Positions 1 to 5,741 of a DNA stretch of 8,470 bases are shown here, piece after piece. Within the stretch, counting starts at the first letter, position 1. Each line of letters begins with the position of its first letter. A program made the translations under genes and the position numbers. A model generated the notes under the pieces. It saw nothing but the letters and a program-made list of their open reading frames with translations. It searched no databases and had not been told where the DNA came from. The stretch is taken from NCBI GenBank assembly GCA_937127205.1, contig CAKZLS010000555.1, positions 1-8,470 of the forward strand, in the 5' to 3' direction. The DNA comes from an uncultured Rhodospirillales bacterium. Lineage in GTDB: Bacteria > Pseudomonadota > Alphaproteobacteria > Rhodospirillales > Defluviicoccaceae.

Positions 1-583
1 GAGGATCGAGCGTTGCCAGGTAGGCGCGCAGCCGCTTCGTATCCGGGTCATTGGCTTCATAAACCTCCCTCGCTTTGCGATTATGGCCATGGGCAATCAA
101 TCGCAGAACGGTTTCAGGGAAGTCGGCTTCGAGGGCGGCGACGAAAGCGGCATTGCGCTCGGGTGTCCAATCTCCGTAGATTCCCAATGCCCAGGCGCGA
201 TCGGTCCTCAATCGGGGGGACTGGTCCACCACGCATATCTTGGAGAGCCGCTGGCAACCATAGCAGCGGATATACTCCCACAGGATTAGCGCTCCCATCG
301 AGGATCCGACGACGATGGGCCGGTCCACTTGCAGATGATCGAGAAGCAGGGAGAGGTCCTTGGCCATCCGCGACAAGGTTGGCTCCTCGGATCCCAAGAC
401 GGGATTGCCGCCGTGACCGCGTGCGTCCCAGCGGTACACGGTGAAATCTTCCTGCACCAGTTTCGACACCGGCTCCCAAAGACGGTGGCTGGATGCCCAT
501 TCGTGAAGCACGACGAGCGGCGGTCCGGAACCGGAGACCCGGTAAAAAATGCGTTCGCCGTCATCGGTCTCGAAGTGATTCAT
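1..583 (-). CDS. alpha/beta hydrolase fold protein, 3'-truncated by window edge
   Basis: The frame opens at an ATG at 581-583 and stays open to position 1, giving 194 residues with no stop, so the C-terminal part lies outside the window. The N-terminus reads MNHFETDDGERIFYRVSGSG, followed by the LVVLHEW strand and oxyanion-loop region (23-29), DARGHG (53-58) and the nucleophile elbow GSSMG (93-97, predicted nucleophile Ser95), with VVDQSPR at 118-124. This is the order of an alpha/beta hydrolase of the COG0596 type. The acid and His of the triad cannot all be confirmed because the gene is cut. A GAGAG lies about 8 bases upstream of the ATG. Family assignment is firm. The substrate is unknown, and esterase, haloperoxidase-like or C-C hydrolase activities are all possible. 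The gene is divergent from ygfZ across 144 bases. Confidence 0.88.
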   Translation of the reverse strand, partial: MNHFETDDGERIFYRVSGSGPPLVVLHEWASSHRLWEPVSKLVQEDFTVYRWDARGHGGNPVLGSEEPTLSRMAKDLSLLLDHLQVDRPIVVGSSMGALILWEYIRCYGCQRLSKICVVDQSPRLRTDRAWALGIYGDWTPERNAAFVAALEADFPETVLRLIAHGHNRKAREVYEANDPDTKRLRAYLATLDP

Positions 584-644
584 CGACGTTGCTCTCGTTT
601 CCGCAGTCAGTGGGGGCGGGGTCACGCTTGCCGCAGGCTGAAAT

Positions 645-659
645 AAATCGTCGCGATTT
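645..659. promoter_or_regulatory. perfect inverted repeat, possible operator between divergent genes
   Basis: AAATCG (645-650) and CGATTT (654-659) are exact reverse complements separated by TCG. The palindrome lies in the 144-base gap between the hydrolase (minus) and ygfZ (plus), where a regulator could act on either promoter. No strong -35/-10 pair was found beside it, so a binding-site role is only inferred from symmetry and position. Confidence 0.25.
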
Positions 660-727
660 TGTCTCACTGTAGACCAGGCCGCTCCCTATTTGCCATATAG
701 AGGGAAGATGCAATGAGGGAGCCGTAG

Positions 728-1642
728 ATGATGAAAACTGGATTTATCCGGCTGGAGAGCCGCGGCGTTATCGAAATCGCCGGTGAGGACGCCCGCGAAT
801 TTTTGCAAGGGCTCATTTCCAACGATGTGTTCAAAGTTGCTGCCGACAGAGTGGTTTACGCGGCATTCCTCACGGCGCAGGGAAAATATCTGCACGACTT
901 TTTCATCGTCGATCGCGCCGGTGCGCTATTGCTGGACTGTGAAAAGGAGCGTCTGGCCGACCTGAAGCGTCGGCTTGGCATGTACAAGCTGCGCTCGAAA
1001 GTGACCCTCGCGGACCGAACCGAAGAGTTAGCCGTCGCCGCCGTGATCGGAGATGGCGGTGCCGAACGCGTCGGATTGGCCCCGGAGCCGGCGGGGGCGG
1101 CCGCTCCCTTTGCTAACGGTGTTGCCTATGTGGACCCGCGGCTTGCGGCGATGGGGGTGCGGATGGTTCTGCCCCGGGATGGCGCGCCCGCCGCCCTCGA
1201 CGGCACTGGCTTGGCGGCGCTCGGTCAAGCGGATTACGACCGACTTCGCATCCGGCTTGGTCTTCCGGACGGAAGTCGGGACATGGATGTGGAGAAGGCG
1301 ATCCTACTCGAGAACGGCTTCGACGAGCTTCATGGCGTCGATTGGGAGAAAGGTTGTTTTCTCGGCCAGGAACTGACCGCGAGAACCAAGTACCGCGGGC
1401 TGATCAAGAAAAGGCTGATGCCGGTGGATGTGGATGGTCCCCTGCCGGCGCCGGGAACGCCGGTGATGTTCGAAGGCAAGGAAATCGGCGAGGTCCGATC
1501 AGGCGCCGGCGATGTCGCTGTTGCATTGATCCGGCTGGCGGCGCTTGAACAAGTCTCGGGAGCCGATGCCGCTTTCACGGCCGGGGAGGCACGGCTCAAT
1601 CCCGTCAAACCGACGTGGGCGGTGTTTCAGACTGCGGATTGA
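728..1642 (+). CDS. ygfZ: folate-binding protein YgfZ (GcvT-like, Fe-S cluster maintenance)
   Basis: The protein has 304 residues. The signature motif KGCFLGQE lies at 208-215, with the conserved cysteine at Cys210, followed by LTARTKYRGLIKKRL. This K-G-C-x-G-Q-E block defines the YgfZ/CAF17 (COG0354) branch of the GcvT fold. Family members bind a folate and support assembly or repair of certain Fe-S enzymes such as MiaB in the cytosol. The N-terminal half (FIRLESRGVIEIAGEDAREF, then LQGLISNDV) matches the usual start of the family. The double ATG at 728 and 731 follows GAGGGA at 714-719, a good ribosome site. The first ATG is used here, but the second would remove only one residue. A candidate terminator follows the TGA. 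The gene appears to be transcribed alone and converges on rpmB with 37 bases between them. Confidence 0.93.
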   Translation: MMKTGFIRLESRGVIEIAGEDAREFLQGLISNDVFKVAADRVVYAAFLTAQGKYLHDFFIVDRAGALLLDCEKERLADLKRRLGMYKLRSKVTLADRTEELAVAAVIGDGGAERVGLAPEPAGAAAPFANGVAYVDPRLAAMGVRMVLPRDGAPAALDGTGLAALGQADYDRLRIRLGLPDGSRDMDVEKAILLENGFDELHGVDWEKGCFLGQELTARTKYRGLIKKRLMPVDVDGPLPAPGTPVMFEGKEIGEVRSGAGDVAVALIRLAALEQVSGADAAFTAGEARLNPVKPTWAVFQTAD

Positions 1643-1647
1643 TGGGG

Positions 1648-1683
1648 CCGCCCGGGGTCGGTACCGCCCCAGCGGTGTTTTAT
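1648..1683 (+). terminator. candidate Rho-independent terminator of ygfZ
   Basis: CCGC (1648-1651) pairs with GCGG (1672-1675). Inside it GGGG-T-CG (1654-1660) pairs with CGCCCC (1665-1670) around a GTAC loop, and TGTTTTAT follows. The stem has a bulged T and small internal mismatches, so it is imperfect. It begins five bases after the ygfZ stop codon and abuts the rpmB stop. The T run is on the plus-strand side only, so it would serve ygfZ rather than rpmB. Confidence 0.4.
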
Positions 1684-1964
1684 GCGGCTTTCGCGCTTTG
1701 AATGCGCTTCTTGAGGCGCCGTAACTCCGGCGTCAATTCGGTGCTTCTGGCATCGAGCAGAAAGGCGTCCAAGCCGCCCTTGTGCTCTATGGTTCGCAAC
1801 GCGTGCATGGAGACGCGAAGCCGCACCATGGTCCCGAGCGTTTCGCTCATCACCGAGGTCGCCTGCAAATTGGGCAGGAACCGCCGGCGGGTTTTGTTGT
1901 GGGCGTGACTGACGTTGTTGCCAGTTTGAACGCCCTTTCCGGTTAGGCCGCAGCGCCTGGCCAT
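1680..1964 (-). CDS. rpmB: 50S ribosomal protein L28
   Basis: The gene encodes 94 basic residues starting MARRCGLTGKGVQTGNNVSH and containing HNKTRRRFLPNLQ. This is the characteristic L28 N-terminus and strand, and the length is typical of alphaproteobacterial L28. The C-terminus LKKRIQSAKAA is rich in Lys and Arg, as expected for rRNA contact in the large subunit. A very strong Shine-Dalgarno, AGGAGGA (complement of 1973-1979), lies 8 bases before the ATG and fixes the start. A candidate promoter lies at 2037-2066, so the gene is probably its own transcription unit downstream of icd. It converges on ygfZ. Confidence 0.97.
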   Translation of the reverse strand: MARRCGLTGKGVQTGNNVSHAHNKTRRRFLPNLQATSVMSETLGTMVRLRVSMHALRTIEHKGGLDAFLLDARSTELTPELRRLKKRIQSAKAA

Positions 1965-1977
1965 CGCGTTGTTCCTC

Positions 1978-2001
1978 CTGAAAGGGTAACGAGCTGAAAG
2001 G
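1978..2001 (-). repeat. CCTTTCAG direct repeat in the rpmB leader, overlapping the ribosome site
   Basis: In the rpmB sense direction CCTTTCAG occurs at 1994-2001 and again at 1978-1985, 16 bases apart. The second copy runs straight into the AGGAGG ribosome-binding site. Both copies follow a C-rich stretch. A regulatory role in L28 translation is conceivable, but nothing else in the sequence supports it. Confidence 0.3.
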
Positions 2002-2036
2002 TAAAACGGGGCCGCTCGGGCTCCGTGAAGAGCCGT

Positions 2037-2066
2037 TTTCTAAGCGAACCCGCCTACGTTCGTCAA
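2037..2066 (-). promoter_or_regulatory. candidate sigma-70-type promoter for rpmB
   Basis: Read on the minus strand, TTGACG (2061-2066) is followed after 18 bases by TAGAAA (2037-2042). The -35 matches consensus at five of six positions and the -10 at four of six. Transcription would start near 2030, giving a leader of about 65 bases. That leader could form a hairpin of GGCTC and GAGCC and carries two CCTTTCAG copies before the ribosome site. The assignment rests on motif and position only. Confidence 0.45.
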
Positions 2067-2088
2067 GACCGACGGTTGATTTCGTTTT

Positions 2089-3303
2089 CTAACCGCGCCG
2101 GTTCTGCAGGTTTTCGTCCAGTTTGTCGAGAAACTGCTGGGTCGTCATCCACGGCTGGTCGGGGCCGATGAGGATGGCCAAATCCTTGGTCATGTTGCCG
2201 CTTTCGACGGTGTCGACGCAGACGGCTTCCAAATCGCGGGCGAATTCAACGACATCGGGCGTGTCATCGAAAGTGCCACGATAATGCAAGCCCCGCGTCC
2301 AGGCGAAAATGGACGCGATGGGATTGGTCGACGTCTCTTTTCCTTGCTGATGCATGCGGAAATGACGCGTCACCGTGCCATGGGCCGCCTCGGCCTCGAT
2401 GGTATTGCCGTCGGGGGTCATCAACACCGACGTCATCAAACCCAGCGACCCGAAACCCTGGGCCACGGTATCCGACTGCACATCGCCGTCATAGTTCTTG
2501 CACGCCCAAACGAATCCGCCTTCCCATTTGAGTGCGGCGGCGACCATGTCATCGATTAGCCGGTGCTCATAGGTTAAACCCTTTGACTTGTATGTGTCGG
2601 CAAACTCGGCGTCGTAAACTTCCTGGAACAGGTCCTTGAAGCGGCCGTCATAGGCCTTGAGGATGGTGTTTTTGGTGGACAGGTACACCGGCCAGCCCAA
2701 ATCGAGGCCGTAGTTCATGCAGGCCCGGGCAAAACCGCGAATGGATTCGTCCAGGTTGTACATGGCCATGGCGATACCGCCGCCCGGAAAGTCGAACACC
2801 TCGTGTTCGATGGCGTCGCCGCCGCCCTCGGGCACGAACTTGATGCTTAGCTTGCCGGCGCCCGGAACGACGAAATCCGTTGCCCGGTACTGATCGCCGA
2901 AAGCGTGACGGCCAATGACGATGGGTTTGGTCCAACCGGGAACCAAGCGCGGAACATTCTTGCAGATGATCGGCTGGCGAAACACCGTGCCGCCGAGAAT
3001 GTTACGGATAGTGCCGTTGGGCGACCGCCACATCTGTTTGAGGTTGAACTCCTCGACACGAGCTTCGTCCGGCGTGATCGTGGCGCACTTGACGCCAACG
3101 CCATACTGTTTGATGGCGTTGGCCGAGTCGACGGTGATCTGATCGTCGGTTTCGTCCCGTTTTTCGACGCTGAGGTCATAGTACTTCAGATCGATGTCGA
3201 GATACGGAAGGATCAATTTTTCCTTGATGAATTCCCAGATGATTCGGGTCATTTCGTCGCCGTCGAGTTCGACGACCGGAGTTTTTACTTTAATCTTTGC
3301 CAT
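2089..3303 (-). CDS. icd: NADP-dependent isocitrate dehydrogenase
   Basis: The 404-residue protein converts isocitrate to 2-oxoglutarate and CO2 with reduction of NADP, in the TCA cycle. It belongs to the homodimeric, eukaryote-like IDH subfamily common in alphaproteobacteria. Visible motifs are SPNGTIRN (94-101, substrate serine and arginine), FRQPI (108-112), the metal-binding aspartate cluster NYDGDVQSD (270-278) and HGTVTRH (308-314), whose Arg-His is the family's NADP-selecting pair. STNPIASIFAWTRGL (325-339) is near-universal in the subfamily. A TTG at 3316-3318 would add MEIEK, but the ATG at 3301-3303 is preferred. It gives the usual MAKIKVKTPVVELDGDEMTR start, and GGAG lies 10 bases before it. 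The stop is TAG. The gene lies between the LOG gene (185 bases upstream) and rpmB (124 bases downstream), all on the minus strand. Confidence 0.97.
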   Translation of the reverse strand: MAKIKVKTPVVELDGDEMTRIIWEFIKEKLILPYLDIDLKYYDLSVEKRDETDDQITVDSANAIKQYGVGVKCATITPDEARVEEFNLKQMWRSPNGTIRNILGGTVFRQPIICKNVPRLVPGWTKPIVIGRHAFGDQYRATDFVVPGAGKLSIKFVPEGGGDAIEHEVFDFPGGGIAMAMYNLDESIRGFARACMNYGLDLGWPVYLSTKNTILKAYDGRFKDLFQEVYDAEFADTYKSKGLTYEHRLIDDMVAAALKWEGGFVWACKNYDGDVQSDTVAQGFGSLGLMTSVLMTPDGNTIEAEAAHGTVTRHFRMHQQGKETSTNPIASIFAWTRGLHYRGTFDDTPDVVEFARDLEAVCVDTVESGNMTKDLAILIGPDQPWMTTQQFLDKLDENLQNRRG

Positions 3304-3391
3304 CTTCTCAATCTCCAACCAGCGGTATCCAATATCGGTGTCCGCCGGGGTGCGCCCCGTGTCAGGCGACGGTCATCGCTCGGACGGCCGC

Positions 3392-3420
3392 AACCTAAGC
3401 AGCCGAAACGGTTTTGGCAA
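3392..3420 (-). promoter_or_regulatory. weak candidate promoter for icd
   Basis: On the minus strand TTGCCA (3415-3420) is followed after 17 bases by TAGGTT (3392-3397). The -35 is good (five of six) and the -10 is poor (three of six). It lies in the 185-base gap between the LOG gene and icd, about 90 bases before the icd start. The leader contains a small CGGGG/CCCCG hairpin near 3345-3360. Confidence 0.25.
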
Positions 3421-3488
3421 GTTTGCGGGGCGCAATGATGCCATGCCGAAGGGTGTTTGGCGCCGACTCTCGATGGAGGGGGGAGTCA

Positions 3489-4073
3489 TTACAAATGGCT
3501 CGTCAGCACTTCTTCCTTGGGTTCCGGTGCGGCTTCGAGCGCCGGTAGAACCTCTTCGGGATTGTCGACAACCGTAATCAAATCGGCTGTGGCGGGATGA
3601 GCGAATTCTCCGGCGACCGTGGTCTCGATCAGCTGTTTCAGCGGCCCCCAATAGCCCCCGGTATCCAGAACAACAATCGGTTTGCTGTGCAGCCGAAGCT
3701 GCTTCCAGGTGACGATTTCGAAGGTTTCGTCAAGTGTTCCCAGGCCGCCGGGCAGGGTCACGAAACCATCGGCCATTTCGAACATTCGCCGTTTGCGGTC
3801 ATGCATGCTGTCGGTGATAACCAGATCGGTGAGCGTTTTGTGGCCGATCTCGTATCGCATCAGAAAGTCGGGAATGATCCCAATCGCCTCGCCGCCGGCT
3901 TCCAATACGGCGTCGGCGATGACCCCCATCAGGCCAATGGAGCCCGCGCCGAACACCAGGCGCATCCCACGCTCGCCGATGATATGACCAAGACGTGCCG
4001 CCGCCGCCGCATAGTCCGGATCGTTTCCGACGCGGGAGCCGCACAGAACGCACACGGAGCGAATTTGGCTCAT
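3489..4073 (-). CDS. LOG-family protein (TIGR00730, probable nucleoside-5'-monophosphate phosphoribohydrolase)
   Basis: The protein has 194 residues with a Rossmann-like start (IRSVCVLCGSRVGNDPDY, 4-21), a glycine loop FGAGSIGLMG (41-50), HDRKRRMFE (91-99) and PGGLGTLDE (108-116). The last is the PGGxGTxxE signature of the LOG/'lysine decarboxylase-like' family. Characterised members split the N-glycosidic bond of cytokinin ribotides or AMP to release the base and ribose 5-phosphate. The true substrate in this organism cannot be read from the sequence. The C-terminal tail (180-194, AAPEPKEEVLTSHL) is low-complexity and probably disordered. The ribosome site GGAGGA (complement of 4082-4087) is strong and supports the ATG at 4071-4073. 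The gene is divergent from dodecin. Confidence 0.92.
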   Translation of the reverse strand: MSQIRSVCVLCGSRVGNDPDYAAAAARLGHIIGERGMRLVFGAGSIGLMGVIADAVLEAGGEAIGIIPDFLMRYEIGHKTLTDLVITDSMHDRKRRMFEMADGFVTLPGGLGTLDETFEIVTWKQLRLHSKPIVVLDTGGYWGPLKQLIETTVAGEFAHPATADLITVVDNPEEVLPALEAAPEPKEEVLTSHL

Positions 4074-4221
4074 TTGCCGTATCCTCCAAGTTGCCGCCGG
4101 ATGGCGATATCCCCCCTGTTTACCCGCAACATCGCAATCGACTCAATCTCGCGTTGACGATGGCGGCGGAATTGACCATGTCACTGCACAGGTTGTTTCG
4201 GTCACTTGAGGGGAGATACCC

Positions 4222-4431
4222 ATGCCCAATCGCGTCTATAAGAAAGTTGAACTCGTCGGTACCTCGCTCACCGGCATCGAAGACGCTATTTCCAACGCCG
4301 TTACCAAAGCCGCAAAAACGCTGAACAACATAGACTGGTTCGAAGTGGTCGAAACCCGCGGTCACGTTCAAGACGGCAAGGTGGCACACTATCAAGTCGT
4401 CATCAAAGTCGGCTTCCGGTTGGAAGAGTAG
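4222..4431 (+). CDS. dodecin family flavin-binding protein
   Basis: This small protein has 69 residues, the normal dodecin length, with the family pattern VYKKVELVGTS (5-15), IEDAI.NAV..A.KTL (19-34), WFEVVETRGHV (39-49), DGKVAHYQVVIKVGF (51-65). Trp39 corresponds to the residue that stacks against the bound flavin in known dodecins, which form hollow dodecamers storing FMN, riboflavin or similar compounds in the cytosol. AGGGGAG lies 7 bases before the ATG. Its 148-base upstream gap is shared with the divergent LOG gene and holds two TTGAC boxes (4154-4159 and 4172-4177), neither with a convincing -10. It converges on the sulfotransferase-like gene with only 27 bases between, and no terminator is evident there. 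Confidence 0.96.
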   Translation: MPNRVYKKVELVGTSLTGIEDAISNAVTKAAKTLNNIDWFEVVETRGHVQDGKVAHYQVVIKVGFRLEE

Positions 4432-4458
4432 GACGAATCGGCCTTCCTCGCAGCAAGC

Positions 4459-5193
4459 CTATTGGCCTAGACGGACATCATAGAGTCTACGGTAATAGGG
4501 CTCGCAAGCCGCGCACGCCGGTTGAAGCGCATCGGAGATCACGGGGTTTTGGGCACGATAGGGGGCGAAGCCGGAGGATTTTTCCACGCGATCGTACCAA
4601 TGGGGAGCCCAGACGCCATCGGTCGGTCTGGGGCCCGGAGGCCAGATCAACATGGCATCGGAGAAGGGTACTCCGACACCGTCGCACAATAGACTTAGCA
4701 TCCGCCTTGGATTTTCGAGAACATCGCGGCTATCCAAAACGGGCGGGACGCGGCCTGTTCGATTATAAACCCGCTCGAATATTTCCAATTGCTGTGGAAA
4801 TCCCAGATCATGGATGGTCGGCTTCGCTCGGGTGCGGGCGTACGAGGCGACAACCTCCCGGGGATCACGGATCAGAAAGCAATTGGTGACCAGATCCAGC
4901 CAATCATGGTCGATTTCAGGAAGAAAGTGGTGGGCCATATGCTTTTGGTAGAAAACGCTCTTCCCGAAGGGAATCGGACCGGTCAATGAGGCGACCACCT
5001 GCCGCCAGTCCGTTTCCTGGCTGGCGATGACATCGTCGCGCCCAGGGTGGTCTAAACCGGTCTTGAGCAGATAGTGGGCGTACAGCGGCTCGTCGCATAC
5101 CCAGGTATCCGGCCGGTTTTCCCACGCACGCATCATCGCCGTCGAGATGTTGCGTGGCCCAGACCACATGGCGATGCGTGAACCCGCGATCAT
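4459..5193 (-). CDS. sulfotransferase-like P-loop protein
   Basis: The protein has 244 residues. The N-terminus RIAMWSGPRNISTAMMRAW (6-24) has the shape of the 5'-phosphosulfate-binding loop of PAPS-dependent sulfotransferases. FLIRDPREVVASYAR (106-120) matches the RDPR...S motif that contacts the 3'-phosphate. The fold is therefore assigned with confidence, but the acceptor and even sulfotransfer itself are unproven, since many bacterial homologues are uncharacterised. A TTG at 5224-5226 would add 11 residues. The ATG at 5191-5193 is preferred because a GGGG stretch lies about 8 bases upstream and it is nearer the conserved core. No signal peptide or membrane segment is seen. It stands alone, with a gene-poor stretch upstream. 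Confidence 0.82.
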   Translation of the reverse strand: MIAGSRIAMWSGPRNISTAMMRAWENRPDTWVCDEPLYAHYLLKTGLDHPGRDDVIASQETDWRQVVASLTGPIPFGKSVFYQKHMAHHFLPEIDHDWLDLVTNCFLIRDPREVVASYARTRAKPTIHDLGFPQQLEIFERVYNRTGRVPPVLDSRDVLENPRRMLSLLCDGVGVPFSDAMLIWPPGPRPTDGVWAPHWYDRVEKSSGFAPYRAQNPVISDALQPACAACEPYYRRLYDVRLGQ

Positions 5194-5302
5194 GCTAATC
5201 CCCGCTTTTACGCGTCTTCGCGACAAAGTAACGGGTTGCCCGTCCGGAAACCATGGGGTTGTGCACCTTTGCTTCTGGGAGACCGGCGCGGCGAGGGCAA
5301 CA

Positions 5303-5413
5303 TTAATAAACTGTAATGCCTTGGTAACAGCCGCGTAAGGTCCGATCTGCCAGATTAATACTCATGCTTTCCTCGCTAACACTACGAACGAGCAAATCCT
5401 TGGACGCCAACAT
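5303..5413 (-). CDS. possible small unknown protein (36 codons)
   Basis: The minus-strand frame from ATG 5413 to TAA 5303 would encode 36 residues (MLASKDLLVRSVSEESMSIN, then LADRTLRGCYQGITVY). It remains open upstream to a GTG at 5468-5470 (55 residues, adding LFRSEEIRAFEDVGKVGR). The composition is protein-like, with a balance of charged and aliphatic residues. A GAGG with ideal spacing precedes an internal ATG at 5363-5365. I do not recognise the sequence. It may be a small gene, a decayed gene remnant, or chance. It lies upstream of the sulfotransferase-like gene in the same direction. Confidence 0.2.
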   Translation of the reverse strand: MLASKDLLVRSVSEESMSINLADRTLRGCYQGITVY

Positions 5414-5459
5414 TCTCCCTACTTTCCCTACGTCCTCAAACGCTCGTATTTCTTCCGAC

Positions 5460-5490
5460 CGGAACAGCACCCTAACTGGGGTATGTTCCG
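5460..5490. repeat. nested stem-loop
   Basis: CGGAACA (5460-5466) and TGTTCCG (5484-5490) are exact 7-bp arms. Inside them ACCC (5469-5472) can pair with GGGT (5479-5482). It is one member of the hairpin chain before the terminator at 5647. Confidence 0.5.
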
Positions 5491-5504
5491 AACCTTACGA
5501 GATG

Positions 5505-5528
5505 CTCATTGCATTGACCTGCAATGAG
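5505..5528. repeat. perfect 9-bp stem-loop
   Basis: CTCATTGCA (5505-5513) and TGCAATGAG (5520-5528) are exact reverse complements around the six-base loop TTGACC. The loop size suits an RNA hairpin, and the symmetry would also suit a dimeric DNA-binding protein. Confidence 0.55.
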
Positions 5529-5646
5529 ATCAGGTGTTCGTCTCCGCAAAGTCGTCGGGTGCTTAAACAGCTACTCCCCACCGACGGCGCACATACCCAG
5601 CGGGGTCGAGCACTGGCGTAACTCTCCTCACACATTACACGCCAAA

Positions 5647-5700
5647 AAGGGCCCCGATCCTCTCCCACCCCCCCCATGGATCGGGGCCCTTATTCTTTCA
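5647..5700. terminator. strong, probably bidirectional Rho-independent terminator
   Basis: The arms AAGGGCCCCGATCC (5647-5660) and GGATCGGGGCCCTT (5678-5691) are perfect 14-bp reverse complements around a C-rich 17-base loop. On the plus strand the stem is followed by T-rich sequence (TTATTCTTTCATTTTC). On the minus strand it is followed by TTTTT. It lies 50 bases before the response-regulator start. No confident gene ends just before it on either strand, so the transcript it ends is unidentified. An attenuator role for the two-component operon is a less likely alternative. Confidence 0.85.
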
Positions 5701-5706
5701 TTTTCA

Positions 5707-5735
5707 TTCAAACTGTTTCGCAGAGTGTGTACATT
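5707..5735 (+). promoter_or_regulatory. candidate promoter for the two-component operon
   Basis: TTCAAA (5707-5712) and TACATT (5730-5735) are separated by 17 bases, each matching the sigma-70 consensus at four of six positions. The first downstream start codon (ATG 5742) falls seven bases after the -10 box, where transcription would begin. No other candidate lies between the terminator and the gene. Confidence 0.35.
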
Positions 5736-5741
5736 GCCGCG

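Larger units (their letters stand above)
5194..5646. other. gene-poor, structured intergenic stretch
   Basis: This 453-base stretch separates the divergent sulfotransferase-like and response-regulator genes. It holds no convincing protein gene. A plus-strand frame (5364-5621, 85 codons) is rich in Ser, Leu and Arg, lacks a ribosome site and looks like the antisense of a minus-strand frame. The DNA holds a chain of inverted repeats: CGGAACA/TGTTCCG (5460-5490), CTCATTGCA/TGCAATGAG (5505-5528), CGTCGG-g-TG/CACCGACG (5553-5586) and GGCGT/ACGCC (5615-5643). A strong terminator follows. A smaller hairpin, ACGGG/CCCGT, lies at 5231-5243 in the sulfotransferase leader. Confidence 0.5.

Noticed and set aside
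2905..3438. 177-codon plus-strand frame
   Set aside because: It is antisense to icd and its leader, with no supporting motif.
5363..5600. Possible tmRNA, RNase P RNA or SRP RNA
   Set aside because: A GAGGAAAG on the minus strand recalls RNase P RNA, but the following conserved bases are absent. No tag frame, tRNA-like end or SRP tetraloop core was found.
5364..5621. 85-codon plus-strand frame ending 26 bases before the terminator
   Set aside because: Its position is attractive, but it lacks a ribosome site, is dominated by Ser, Leu, Thr and Arg, and resembles the antisense of a more protein-like minus-strand frame. It is not ruled out completely.
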